DNA from: Candidatus Altimarinota bacterium
GTDB taxonomy: Bacteria > Patescibacteriota > Gracilibacteria > BD1-5 > UBA2023
Assembly (NCBI GenBank): GCA_947373235.1
Contig: CANBWW010000031.1
Span: 1-10,790 of the forward strand
DNA: 10,790 nucleotides
Direction: 5' to 3'
The translations under genes and the position numbers were made by a program. This document shows positions 1-8,754 of this stretch, piece by piece; positions within the stretch are counted from its first letter, which is position 1; the number at the start of each line of letters is the position of its first letter. The notes below the pieces were generated by a model, which was given only the letters and a program-made list of their open reading frames with translations, was not told the DNA's origin and ran no database searches.

Positions 1-1856
1 GTCGTGGAACTTGGAAGATTTGTAACGCGAAATTTCTCTACAATAGAATTTGGTAATATAGATACGCCCACCACTCATTGAAATGCATTACTCGAACGAT
101 AGGAATCATTTGGATCTTTTGCGCTCGTCATGAGAGTCGCAGGAAGAAGTAGTAGATTTTTTTCTTTATACCAAGTGAAGGCTCGAGGATTATTCAAAAC
201 ATCTGAATATGAACCAGCATCACCGAGAGTAAGTGAAGCTTCTCGTTTTGGATTTTTAATATCAGATACATTATACAGATCGACTTTTATTCCACCATTC
301 TGTATTCCTCCATGGCTATTCGTGATTGTATCATATCCGATTCCGATAAGTCGATCAGCGTCATATGGATGGAGGTAAGTAGAATATCCAGGTAGTTTCA
401 ATTCTCAAAGAATACTTGGCTTTTGTGAAGAAAGATCAATCACAAGAAGTGGATCTATTTGCTCGAAAGTTACAAGATAGAGACGATTTCATATAAATCG
501 TGAAGATTGGAAGTTTTCTCATTTTGCAATTCCACTGAGTGAACCGACGACTTTTCCTGTTGGATCGATTACAGAAACAGCTGTAGAAGAAGTATTCTCA
601 CTATTCGACCAACTCGAGTTTTGTGTCACGATACGGAAATTTCCATTTTCATCTTCATCCATAGAATATTGATTCAGAGGATTTCCATCAATTTCTGCTG
701 TATTTTTATAGATTATCTTTCATGCGACAAGGGAAAAACGATGGATCAAGGTTGAAGATGACGAGATGCTTGGTGCGATACATTTTGCATTCAGAGGACA
801 TGGGGAATTTGTATTTTGAGAAATATTGGAAACAAGGTAGAGATTTTTCTGGCTCATGTATATTTGACTCGCATCACCAAATACTATGGAAGTTTGTACT
901 TTTGTTCCTGCTGAAGCAATATCAAGAGAAGCAATCGTGGTGAAGGTTGGATTGATACTGATATTTTTCAAGGTTTTCGTATCTGGAAGAACAAAAGAAA
1001 GATTTTTACACTGAGTAATTCCACTCCTGAGAGTAGTGAAATATTTAGTTGGATTATTTGGATTTTGGATACTTTCTCGAATTTGAGGAACGATCGTATT
1101 GAGGGAAAAATTCTTATCGAAACCTGACAGCATTTCAGTATTCTTATTCACTGATCGAGCATAGAGATTCACATAGTATGGAGCAATTCGAAAATCAGAC
1201 TGAGAAAGAAAATAGAGCGTATTTCCGATGAGACGTGAGTCTTTATAATATCCATCTACTTCAGCGGAATGAATCAATATTGGTTTCGATGGATTCGAAA
1301 TGTCATACACAAAAACAACTGACTTATTGTCTGGGTTATACCAACGCATCAGATCATAGGTGTAAACATTTGAATATTTACTTCATACCAAAACAAGTTT
1401 TCCATTCGAAAGATACATATCTGATATATTGCTATTTTTTGCAATAGATATACTGGCTGTATTCACAAGAGTATTTACATTAACTATTTCCACGGTCTGG
1501 GAAGTATTTCGAAGTGTGTATATATATTTCCCATCAGTCTTTACGGTATCTCATTCATCAACTCCTGTAACTTGTATATTTGTACTCGAAACAGGTACAT
1601 TAGCATTGATAGAAAGAGACGATTTTTCAGAAGCTGGAACAGCAAGAGGAATAGCCATTCACCCATCCATACCACTAAAATTTATAGGTCCTCAAAAATA
1701 ACGATCGGAATACGCGGATAAAATATTCTTCAAAGAACTCTGAACTTGAGAACAATCTTGAAAAGTCTGAACCGAAAAACTCGGACTCGCAGCAAAACTC
1801 ATCGTACTTGGAAGAAGTATTCAGAGAGTAAGAAGCGAAGAAATAAAAATTTTCAT
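1..1856 (-). CDS. Secreted beta-propeller protein (C-terminal part beyond window)
   Basis: Partial at its C-terminus: 618 codons are visible with no TAA or TAG before the window edge. It is readable only with TGA as Gly (ten in-frame TGA, at residues 12, 55, 66, 102, 158, 379, 446, 456, 484 and 594). Residues 1-22 form a signal peptide with a hydrophobic core and an SFA-A cleavage site. Residues 92-115 carry the family signature TNIQVTGVDEGD followed by VKTDGKYIYTL. Around 379-400 is a G-x-I...NQYSMDED segment, and 454-495 holds RFIGNRLYLVTF, DPLLVIDLS and GELKLPGYSTYLHPYD. These match the large secreted 'beta propeller domain' family (distant WD40 relatives, COG4880/PF09826). The biochemical role of that family is not established; an extracellular or surface-binding role is inference. 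The start is the only ATG giving an intact signal peptide. The gene follows the DPBB/CAP gene on the same strand after 68 bases without a clear terminator, so the two may be co-transcribed. Confidence 0.88.
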
Positions 1857-1924
1857 AAAGAGAAAAGAAAAGAGATAAACCCACCTATAATCAGAGACGA
1901 TTTTTCTTTATTTTCGTGACAAAT

Positions 1925-3628
1925 TTATTCACCAAAAATTTGAACCACATACGTTTGTCCATTTTTTGTCCCATATCCTATACCAATTTTTTTCCATTCT
2001 GTTTGGAGCATATTCATTCGGTGACTCCCACTTTCTTCAAGTCCATATTGCAAAAGTGAATCAGAAACATTTCCAGAAGCTATATTTTCTCAAAGTACAT
2101 TTCCAGAAAAACTGAGTCCTTTTGCATCGGCAAATTGTAAAATATCTAAACCGTCAGGATTAATATGTTCAATATAATTACGTGCTATCATATCATCCAC
2201 TTTTGCTTGAGCTATTTTTGATAATTGATCGTCCATCATCAGTAGACTATTTCCGAGTCAAGCTCGTAAAACATTGATACGAGTCACAAAAAAATTCAGT
2301 GAGGTAATCCCCTTTTTTTTCTGGATATTTTCTGCTGGAAGTATATTCCAAACAAATCCACGTGAAATAGGAATATTTACATATGCAAGCCCACTTGCAT
2401 CAACAAACTCTATCTTATAAGTACCGGTAAGTGGGAGTGGGAGAGTGAGAACCACTCGTATATTTTGTTTAAGAAATCCATCATCACCAATAAGAGTAGG
2501 AGAAAATGAATATTTATGAACTTCTCCACTTGGAAAAGTCACGAAATAAGTATCAATAATTTTGATATCTGTTGGTGTTTTCATACGGATGATGAGATTT
2601 TTCTGAGTATTCACGATCGAGACATGTTCACTTCCTATAGAGTCATGAAAACGATCGAGAAAAACTGTCCCTGAAAAAAATGAAGGTACCTGAAAGAGAC
2701 GATCAAGTGGAGAATTGGTAGAATTTTGATATCCATCAATATAAATACTAGCAGGCCCAGGAGAAAAATGAGCAGGATTGAGAATTAAGATATTCCCATT
2801 CGTATTGTATATATTTGTATCTTGACTCAGAGTGAGCTCAGCCCATGTTTGAGAAGGTAAAGCGATCGAAGAAATTTTATTTTTTTGATTTATTTTTGGA
2901 ATCCACTGAATTGTGGTCGATGGAAGTACTGGATACGTAAGACTATTTTTATCCAGAAGGGTAATTTCAGATGATCGATCGGTTTTAAATGATTGACCTC
3001 AAGCAAGAACGAGTAGATAATTTCCTATGTCTTTCGGAAGAGCAATTTGAATGATAAATTTACCATTTTTATCGACATCTCAGAGAAGATCGATAGTATT
3101 TCCGGTCGTTTTATTTTTTAAATAGAAAAGGACATTTTTTTGTCCATTCGTGACTTTTCCACTTATATTTATTCCATCTCCAGAAAAGAAAATATTTGAC
3201 AAAGGAGTATCAAGAACAACTCCAAGATCTGAAAAAAATGAAGGGTCGATAAATCGCTTTATTACATCATCCTTCCCTACCGATCCAAGAGAATCTACAA
3301 CTACATTCGGGATTTTTCCAGTTGGAAGTGGGGCAAATACCTGAAAAGCAGATGTAGATAAATCGAGCAAATTCGGATATTTTGTACAATTTGGCCGATC
3401 ATTTGCCCGAACTACCAGTCCTGTTCAAGAAGTATGGACATACAGATATTGTCCAAGATCCAAACCACAGATAGCAGCTGAAAAGGTCGATTGGGAAAAT
3501 ATATCACCATCCGAAGTATATCCTCACTCAAAATTATCAGAATAATAAGTAGCATCACGAAGATTTTCGGTTGCAAAAAGAGAACTCGGAAATAAAACAA
3601 TGAGAATAAGAATAAGAAAAGATCGCAT
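1925..3628 (-). CDS. Exported protein with N-terminal RlpA-like DPBB domain and C-terminal CAP domain
   Basis: 567 aa, ending in TAA, with six in-frame TGA read as Gly (residues 35, 68, 183, 457, 513 and one near 210). Residues 1-19 form a signal peptide. Residues 25-105 resemble the double-psi beta-barrel of RlpA: ATYYS, then SAAICG, TGLVVRANDRPNC (the family NDRGP region) and LLDLSTSAF. C54 and C81 could pair. Residues 145-450 are beta-rich, with at least two Ig-like stretches (about 150-215 and 345-430). Residues 460-567 form a CAP/SCP (YkwD-like) domain: KVDDMIARNYIEHINPDG, GENIA, SHRMNM and a closing GIGYG...VVQIFG. The usual His-Glu-His set is present (H488, E514, H536), and the G of GEN is encoded by TGA. 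RlpA proteins act on peptidoglycan; bacterial CAP proteins are exported with varied or unknown activity. Wall remodelling or contact with another cell is inference. Domain assignments come from motifs only. Confidence 0.87.
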
Positions 3629-3678
3629 ATGGAATCAATAGAGTGAAATAAAATCTATTTATCGTAAACAAAATACTG

Positions 3679-3704
3679 AAAATTCCCTCATATGAGGGAA
3701 TTTT
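3679..3704 (-). terminator. Palindromic hairpin terminator after gyrA
   Basis: A perfect 26-base palindrome directly follows the gyrA TAA. The core stem is AATTCCCTC with GAGGGAATT around an ATAT loop. On the minus strand it ends in TTTT and then CAG. The flanking A-run and T-run would let it act in both directions. The same ATTCCCTC/GAGGGAAT stem recurs after rpsP. Confidence 0.8.
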
Positions 3705-3705
3705 T

Positions 3706-6291
3706 TTACTCAGCTATTTCTTCCCCGGAAGGATTTTCTTCAAGAGCGTCCTCCACTTCACTTGTGGCAACGACCGTCGCACTCGTAAATGCATCTTTTG
3801 CATTTTTCAATTTTGCTAGAATGACTCACTGGGTGGTACGTCCCGTGATACGGATATCCGCGAGAGCTACACGTACGGTTTGTCCATCTTTCGAAATCAG
3901 AATCACTGAAGCATTTTGTTTTTGTTCTTCATTGAGGGTAAATGCTCAGATAATCTGACCCGTCTTCTCGGTTGTCGCACCTACTTTTACTCAGGAACCA
4001 CCACGTCCCTGTTCACGATAGTCTTCGAGTGCCGAGATCTTCCCCATACCATTTTCTCAAACAGTGAAAACATATTTTGCATCTTTTCCAGCCACACATC
4101 CTTCGATCAGAGAATCCCCATTTCCTACTTTCATACCACGAACTCCAGCAGCGGCACGACCCATAACACGGACATCGGTTTCAGAAAATTGGATAGCCTT
4201 TCCACCACGAGAAACCATGAGGATATTATCCGTTCCATCTGTCACACGTACCCATCTGAGTGAGTCTCCATCATGCGGTTTCATGACAATAAGTCCACTC
4301 GCGCGAATATTCGCTATTTCACTCATATCGATACGCTTGACCACTCCGAGGGCAGAAATCAGGAAGAGGTGCTGTCCCGTCGTTCCGGTAAGATCGATGA
4401 TCGCGGAAACACTTTCATCTTTTGCAAGGGCAAGTGACTGGACGATCGGTTGACCCTTCGCTGTTCTTTGCATTTCTGGAATCTCATATGCAGGGATCCG
4501 AAATACTCGACCAGTGTTCGTAAAGAAGAGAAGGATATTATGATTTTTGGTCGAAAGAATACTCGCGATTTCATCTTCATCTTTTACGGCGGTCGTGATT
4601 CCCTTTCATCCTCGGCGTTGTGAACGAAATGCAGAAGCTTTCACACGTTTTATATATCCATTGCGAGAAAAAGTTACTACGACATCCTCATTTGGAATGG
4701 TATCCGTAGGATTAAATTCTCCGATTGCTCAACTATGAACTTCTGTTCTTCGAGCATCTCCGTATTTATCTCTCAATTCCGTCAGTTCATCGATGATTAT
4801 CTGATTCACGCGAATCGCATTCGAGAGTATATCTTTCAAATCAAGAATCAACGCATGCTTCTCAGCAAGTTCATCTTCGATTTTTTTACGTTCGAGACCT
4901 GCAAGCTTCTGAAGCTGCATTTCGAGAATAGCTGTTGACTGTTTTTCAGAAAGTGAGAATTTTTGCATCAGTGCACCATGTGCCTCTTCTCGAGTTTTCG
5001 AAGCTTTGATTGTCTGAATCACCGCATCAATATTATCGAGAGCAATCTTGAGTCCTTCAAGGATATGAGCCCGAGCTTCTGCAACAGCAAGATCATATCG
5101 AGTACGTCTCACGATCACCTCTTCTCGATGACCGATAAACTCGATAAGCATCTCTCGAAGATTGAAAAGTTTTGGTTGGAGTCCTCTTCCCGTCAAGGCA
5201 ATCATATTAAATGAAAAACTTGTTTGAAGAGTGGTGAGCTTATAGAGTTGATTCAATACTTTTTTTGGAAATGCATCACGCTTCAGCTCAATAACCACAC
5301 GTACACCATCCTTATTGGACTCATCGCGAATTTCCGCAATACCGATAATAATCTTATCAATCACAAGATCTGCTACTTTTTCTACGAAATCTTTCTTATT
5401 CATCTGGTATGGAACTTCAGAAATGATAATCGCTTGGCGACCATTTTTCATCTCTTCTATATCAGCTCGACCACGCATCACGACAGAACCACGTCCCGTT
5501 GCATATGCGGTCTGTATATCTCTTTTATTATAAATAATTCCTCCAGTTGGAAAGTCAGGTCCATGGATAAATTGCATCAGATCTTCGATCGTTACCGTAT
5601 TTTTCGCCTCATGTTTCAGAATATAAATAAGTGCGTCGACAAGTTCTCCGAGATTATGTGGAGGAATATTCGTTGCCATACCTACAGCGATACCCATCAC
5701 CCCATTCAAAAGAAGTGTCGGAATACGCGTCGGAAGGACCGTTGGTTCCTTCGTAGAAGCATCATAGTTATCTCTCCAGTCTACAGTTTCCTTATCGATA
5801 TCCGAGAGCATAAGTTCTCCGAGTTTTGCCATTTTTACCTCAGTATAACGCATCGCGGCAGCATTGTCACCATCCATCGAACCGAAATTTCACTGTCCAT
5901 CCACGAGTGGATAACGGAGAGAAAAATCCTGAGCCATACGCACCATCGCTTCATATACGGAACTATCACCATGTGGATGATATTTACCAAGAACGTCTCC
6001 GACCACACGTGCAGACTTACGATGTTTTCCAGTTGCTCGGACTCCCCCTTCATGCATCGCATAGAGGATACGACGATGAACGGGTTTCATCCCATCACGA
6101 ATATCTGGAAGTGCACGGGAAACGATAACACTCATAGCATAGTCGAGATAACATGTTTCCATTTCATCAACGATATTTCTATTAGTGTCACCTTCATAAC
6201 TCATCCCTTGCATCAGGGTAGGAACTTTCGGTGTATCAATAATTTCTTCTGGTGTACTTTCGATTTCTTGAATTTCTGGATTTTCAGACAT
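3706..6291 (-). CDS. gyrA: DNA gyrase subunit A
   Basis: 861 aa, close to the usual GyrA length. It is the cleavage and rejoining subunit of type IIA topoisomerase, which introduces negative supercoils together with GyrB. Seven in-frame TGA (residues 134, 521, 562, 745, 767, 782, 822) all fall where glycine fits. The N-terminus is about 27 residues longer than E. coli GyrA (catalytic Y149 equals Y122 in AAAMRYTE). The quinolone region reads YHPHGDSSVYE: S110 equals Ser83 and E114 equals Asp87, with no classical Ser83 change. The GyrA box QRRGGKG (558-564) has its second glycine encoded by TGA, which identifies GyrA rather than ParC. The C-terminal half carries beta-pinwheel blade repeats and ends in an acidic tail. 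A good promoter lies about 60 bases upstream and a palindromic terminator follows the stop, so it is probably monocistronic. gyrB is not in the window. No Shine-Dalgarno is visible; the start is preceded by TTTTTTCCT. Confidence 0.97.
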
Positions 6292-6351
6292 AGGAAAAAA
6301 GATAAATGAAGGGGAGTATTTCCCAATTTTGGACTAAAAAAAGACCCCAAC

Positions 6352-6379
6352 ATTATATAAAAATGAAGGGGAAAAGCAA
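6352..6379 (-). promoter_or_regulatory. Promoter of gyrA
   Basis: On the minus strand, TTGCTT (6374-6379) and TATAAT (6352-6357) are separated by 16 bases. This is a good sigma70-type match in the gap between the pilin-like gene and gyrA. Transcription would begin near 6345, giving a leader of about 55 bases. Confidence 0.7.
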
Positions 6380-6400
6380 TGATTTTTCTTATTTTTTGGC

Positions 6401-6847
6401 TTACAAATCAGAGAAATCAGCATTAATAGAGGTAGGTTGAGTTGGAGTACTTCCACCAAAAGTTGAGCCTGCATTTCCACTAAAAATACTGTTTGCTATA
6501 TCCTTAATCGATTTAAAAATGACATCTGGGGAAAGATACTGATTCAGATTTCCAAGTCCCATAAATTCAACGATTCTTGGGGCAATAAAAAGGGCAATAA
6601 CAATAACGATCAATCCAATAACTGAGTATCTAATACTGTTGATAGCCGGTTTTACTTTCTCATCTTTTCCACCAGACAAAATCAGCATGACTCATCCCCA
6701 TACTATAAATAAAACAGCACAAAGAACAGCTACAAGGACAACGATAGCCACACCTGTGGTCACCATATTTCCTGCACTATAGTTTTGTGGGACATCAGCA
6801 AGAGTAGCAGCAGCCTGTACAGTTGGTATAGAGAAAGCAAAGTCCAT
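6401..6847 (-). CDS. TrbC/VirB2-type (T4SS pilin-like) membrane protein, copy 1
   Basis: 148 aa with the ATG at 6847; one TGA-Gly at residue 52; ends in TAA. It has two hydrophobic segments (about 30-57 and 75-92) joined by a polar loop with the pattern VWGG-VMLILSGGKDEK-VKPAIN-IR. This layout is typical of the small two-helix 'T4SS pilin' proteins common in CPR genomes and of TrbC/VirB2. The tail (93-148) is Gly/Ser/Thr-rich and ends in NADFSDL. It is a paralogue of the gene just upstream and starts 10 bases after that gene's stop. An in-frame ATG at 6883 would add 12 residues but would overlap the upstream reading frame, so I prefer 6847. The function is unknown: pilin, pore or envelope protein are possible. 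No other type IV secretion gene is visible here, so a secretion role is not supported by context. Confidence 0.75.
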
Positions 6848-6857
6848 AGGGGAAATT

Positions 6858-7271
6858 TTAAAGATTTGAGAATCCAGGATCATTTACAACTGAATCCGAT
6901 GAAGAGCCAGAAGATGGGAACGGTGAAGATGAATCAAGTGTAGATGTCTGAGAACCAAATATATGATCTGCCAATCATCCAACAACTGAAAAGACATGAG
7001 AAGGCTCAATATCTTCAGCAAATGGAAGACCAAAGTAAGCAAGTACTTTCGGAGCAAAAAAAACAATGAGAAGAACAGCTACCAAACCAATGACCGCATG
7101 ACGTATATGATTCACAGCTGGTTTAATTTTCTCTTCTTTTCAACCAGACATAATCAAAAGCAATCATCACCAAACACAGTATAATATAGCTATAACTCCA
7201 GAAAAAACGATAACGAGGGCAATTCATATACTGAGTGCATCATCGATGGAATAGGTAGCAAAAGGATTCAT
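6858..7271 (-). CDS. TrbC/VirB2-type (T4SS pilin-like) membrane protein, copy 2
   Basis: 137 aa, starting at the ATG at 7271 and ending in TAA. It is visible only with TGA as Gly: five of its 13 glycines (residues 16, 35, 36, 44, 99) are TGA, two of them adjacent in VWGG. Helix 1 is about residues 14-41 and helix 2 about 58-74. The loop is MSGGKEEKIKPAVNHIR and the ending is NDPGFSNL, which parallels VWGG...SGGKDEKVKPAIN and NADFSDL in the neighbour. The tail is Ser-rich (SSSPFPSSGSSS). The pair looks like an old tandem duplication transcribed as a two-gene unit from a promoter just upstream. A small pilin-like or channel-like membrane protein is the best description; the specific role is unknown. 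With the standard code this gene would be missed or seen only as fragments. Confidence 0.8.
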
Positions 7272-7291
7272 AAGAAAAAAGAGCTAAAAAG

Positions 7292-7319
7292 ATAATATAA
7301 AAAACTTTATGAAAGTAAA
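7292..7319 (-). promoter_or_regulatory. Possible promoter of the pilin-like gene pair
   Basis: On the minus strand, TTTACT (7314-7319) is followed after 16 bases by TATTAT (7292-7297). It lies between the khpA hairpin and the ATG at 7271. The -35 box is weak and the surroundings are very AT-rich. Confidence 0.4.
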
Positions 7320-7321
7320 AA

Positions 7322-7346
7322 CATTTTTCATAAAAAATGAAAAATG
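7322..7346 (-). terminator. AT-rich hairpin after khpA, possible terminator
   Basis: The 9-bp inverted repeat CATTTTTCA/TGAAAAATG has a 7-base loop and lies 4 bases after the khpA stop. On the minus strand it is followed by TTTTT. The stem is almost all A-T, so termination may be weak. Confidence 0.5.
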
Positions 7347-7350
7347 CCAA

Positions 7351-7602
7351 CTATTGAATTGGCTTCTCTTCAACAAGTCGAATATTTATACGTTCCTCTT
7401 TTTTTGAACCAAAAACACGGATAACCGTCCGAAGTGATTCAATCGTCTTTCCACCTCTTCCTATAATAGTGCCCATATCAACAGGATCCACCTTCACTAA
7501 AAAGAGAGTTCCCAGTTCATCATGTTTCTCTTCAATTTGAAGTAAATCAGGATGGGTAAGTAATGAATCAAGTATACTGTGTAAGAAATCTTTTGCCGTC
7601 AT
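7351..7602 (-). CDS. khpA: KH-domain RNA-binding protein KhpA
   Basis: 83 aa, the usual size for KhpA (YlqC family), ending in TAG, the only non-TAA stop seen in the window. A single KH domain carries the RNA-contacting GXXG loop as GRGG at residues 48-51 in GTIIGRGGKTIESLR. In other bacteria KhpA binds RNA, often with KhpB, and affects cell division and small-RNA biology. The position right after rpsP is the widely conserved rpsP-khpA neighbourhood, which supports the call. The usual next genes (rimM, trmD, rplS) are absent and pilin-like genes follow instead. It contains no in-frame TGA. A hairpin between rpsP and this gene may reduce read-through. Confidence 0.92.
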   Translation of the reverse strand: MTAKDFLHSILDSLLTHPDLLQIEEKHDELGTLFLVKVDPVDMGTIIGRGGKTIESLRTVIRVFGSKKEERINIRLVEEKPIQ

Positions 7603-7631
7603 AAAAAGAAATTAGGATTTATAAAGACAAA

Positions 7632-7654
7632 ATTCCCTCATGTTTCGAGGGAAT
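7632..7654 (-). terminator. Hairpin terminator or attenuator after rpsP
   Basis: Stem ATTCCCTC/GAGGGAAT with a 7-base loop lies 5 bases after the rpsP stop. On the minus strand it is followed by TTTTGTCTTT. The stem is the same as in the gyrA terminator. Confidence 0.7.
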
Positions 7655-7659
7655 AGGAT

Positions 7660-7887
7660 TTATGCTTTTTTTGCAACAATCTTCGCAAGTGTTTCTGAAT
7701 ACTGAGCACCATTTTTTATATATTCATTGGCAGTATCGAAATCCATAACGAGGTTTTTTGTATGTGGATCATATGAACCCAATACTTTCAAAAAACCATG
7801 TTTAGCACTCTGACGATGTTCAGTAAGAACGACACGAAAAAGAGCAACGTGCTTACGACCAACGCGAGAAAGACGAATCTTGAGCAT
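7660..7887 (-). CDS. rpsP: 30S ribosomal protein bS16
   Basis: 75 aa, near the lower end for bS16, ending in TAA. The family pattern is clear: MLKIRLSRVGRKHVALFRVV at the start, the GSYDPHTKN segment, then NEYIKNGAQYSETL. bS16 binds 16S rRNA and assists 30S assembly. It lacks the longer C-terminal extension of some homologues. It starts 34 bases downstream of the tRNA-Leu 3' end. A TATAAT sequence lies in that gap without a convincing -35, so it may be co-transcribed with the tRNA. khpA follows after 57 bases that hold a hairpin. Confidence 0.96.
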   Translation of the reverse strand: MLKIRLSRVGRKHVALFRVVLTEHRQSAKHGFLKVLGSYDPHTKNLVMDFDTANEYIKNGAQYSETLAKIVAKKA

Positions 7888-7921
7888 AACTTTGAATTTT
7901 TAATTATAAACTGTAACCTTA

Positions 7922-8007
7922 TGGTGCCCAGGACGGGGCTCGAACCCGTACTCCCGAAAGGGAAGAGGATTTTAAGTCCTCCGTGTCTACCATTCCACCA
8001 CCCGGGC
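7922..8007 (-). tRNA. tRNA-Leu (anticodon UAA)
   Basis: 86 bases including encoded CCA. The acceptor GCCCGGG pairs with CCTGGGC (one G-U pair). The anticodon stem GAGGA/TCCTC encloses the loop CTTAAAA, giving anticodon UAA. A long variable arm (CCC-TTTC-GGG) marks a class II tRNA and fits leucine. The T-arm GTTCGAGCC is normal. It lies between rpmB and rpsP. Confidence 0.95.
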
Positions 8008-8016
8008 AAGAGGGCA

Positions 8017-8044
8017 GAATTTAGATCTTAGAATTTAGATCTTA
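8017..8044. repeat. Two tandem copies of a 14-base unit
   Basis: GAATTTAGATCTTA occurs twice head to tail (8017-8030 and 8031-8044), just upstream of tRNA-Leu. CTTAG/CTAAG words continue to 8090. No function is visible; slippage or a degenerate hairpin region is likely. Confidence 0.85.
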
Positions 8045-8069
8045 GACAGAGGAATTTTCTAAGAAAACT

Positions 8070-8090
8070 TCTAAGAACTAAGTTCTTAGA
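8070..8090 (-). terminator. Hairpin at the end of rpmB
   Basis: Inverted repeat TCTAAGAAC/GTTCTTAGA (9 bp) with a 3-base loop overlaps the rpmB stop codon. On the minus strand it is followed by AGTTTTC, a weak T-tract. Possible intrinsic terminator, separating rpmB from tRNA-Leu. Confidence 0.5.
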
Positions 8091-8283
8091 GAATTCCGTT
8101 CTTTTTGAGAGTCTTGATTGCTTTTGCTGAAAGTCGGAGACGAACAGTCAGTCCAGTCGAAGGATCCTTAATATTTCTCCAAAAAAGATTTGGATAAAAC
8201 TTTCTTTTTGTATGACGGCAAGAGTGTGAAACACTATTTCCGACTCCAGTATGTTTTCCAGTAAGCTGACAAACGCGTGACAT
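8086..8283 (-). CDS. rpmB: 50S ribosomal protein bL28
   Basis: 65 aa, typical for bL28, ending in TAA. The start MSRVCQLTGKHTGVGNSVSH, followed by HTKRKFYPN and the C-terminal TVRLRLSAKAIKTLKKNGIL pattern, identifies the family. bL28 is a small basic large-subunit protein. Of the possible zinc-binding cysteines I see C5 and one near residue 22, so metal binding is uncertain. It has its own strong promoter in the rpsJ-rpmB gap. It is not next to its common partner rpmG. Confidence 0.95.
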   Translation of the reverse strand: MSRVCQLTGKHTGVGNSVSHSCRHTKRKFYPNLFWRNIKDPSTGLTVRLRLSAKAIKTLKKNGIL

Positions 8284-8300
8284 AATATTTTTAGTTGAAG

Positions 8301-8329
8301 ATTATAAAGTGAACGAGGGAAAGAATCAA
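8301..8329 (-). promoter_or_regulatory. Promoter of rpmB
   Basis: On the minus strand, TTGATT (8324-8329) and TATAAT (8301-8306) have an ideal 17-base spacer. The start codon at 8283 is close, giving a very short leader of about 10 bases. Confidence 0.75.
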
Positions 8330-8343
8330 AATTTTACTAAAGA

Positions 8344-8676
8344 TTACATTACCTTGATTTCTACTCCTACTCCAGCTGGAATATTGAGACCTTGAAGAAG
8401 TTCAAGAATTTTTGGAGTTGGTTCCATGACATCTATAAGACGCTTGTGACGACGGATCTCAAATTGTTCACGAGCATTTTTATTTACAAACGTGGAACGA
8501 TTCAAGGTAATCTTCTCAATTTTTGTTGGAAGAGGTACTGGTCCAACAACTACTGCACCACCATCACGAACGGTTGTGATAATTTTTGATACCGCCTCAT
8601 CAACGAGTTTGTGTTCAAATGCTTTCACAGTAATACGGATCTTGTTCGTAGATTTCTCAGTCTTTTTAGGAGTCAT
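8344..8676 (-). CDS. rpsJ: 30S ribosomal protein uS10
   Basis: 110 aa from the ATG at 8676, ending in TAA. Family motifs are KIRITVKAFEHKLVDEA, GPVPLPTKIEKITLNRS, REQFEIRRHKRLIDVMEPTPK and a final AGVGVEIKV. uS10 is a small-subunit head protein and also, as NusE, partners NusB in antitermination. A TTG-free upstream ATG at 8709 would add 11 hydrophobic residues (MSILLLHSLKS). I reject it because uS10 normally starts near the Lys-rich MTPKKTEK and that upstream ATG sits against a hairpin. It follows tuf, as at the str/S10 operon junction of many bacteria, but no other S10-operon gene follows. Confidence 0.95.
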   Translation of the reverse strand: MTPKKTEKSTNKIRITVKAFEHKLVDEAVSKIITTVRDGGAVVVGPVPLPTKIEKITLNRSTFVNKNAREQFEIRRHKRLIDVMEPTPKILELLQGLNIPAGVGVEIKVM

Positions 8677-8712
8677 GGATTTTAAGGAATGAAGAAGTAA
8701 AATGCTCATGAA

Positions 8713-8735
8713 TCTCCAGAAATAATTTCTGGAGA
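8713..8735 (-). terminator. Hairpin between tuf and rpsJ
   Basis: Perfect 10-bp stem TCTCCAGAAA/TTTCTGGAGA with a 3-base loop lies 19 bases after the tuf stop. There is no good T-tract on the minus strand, so it could be a partial terminator, a processing site or a stabilising structure between tuf and rpsJ. Confidence 0.55.
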
Positions 8736-8754
8736 CTCCATGAATACTTTAAGA

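Noticed and set aside
3706..6291. Topoisomerase IV subunit ParC instead of GyrA
   Set aside because: The GyrA box QRRGGKG is present and the length and C-terminal blade pattern fit GyrA.
5224..6309. A 361-codon open frame on the plus strand
   Set aside because: It lies antisense to gyrA, whose protein sequence is unmistakable; its translation has no recognisable domain and a composition typical of an antisense shadow.
1..7271. Apparent pseudogenes or frameshifted fragments (split gyrA, beta-propeller, CAP and pilin-like genes)
   Set aside because: Frames are continuous once TGA is read as Gly; no base insertions or deletions are needed and the interrupted positions are glycines in the families.
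7788..8031. Open frames on both strands across tRNA-Leu and the start of rpsP
   Set aside because: They overlap a well-folded tRNA and rpsP in other frames and their translations mirror tRNA sequence.
8017..8090. Possible CRISPR or phage attachment site next to tRNA-Leu
   Set aside because: Only two adjacent 14-base copies without spacers, no integrase and no duplicated tRNA end.
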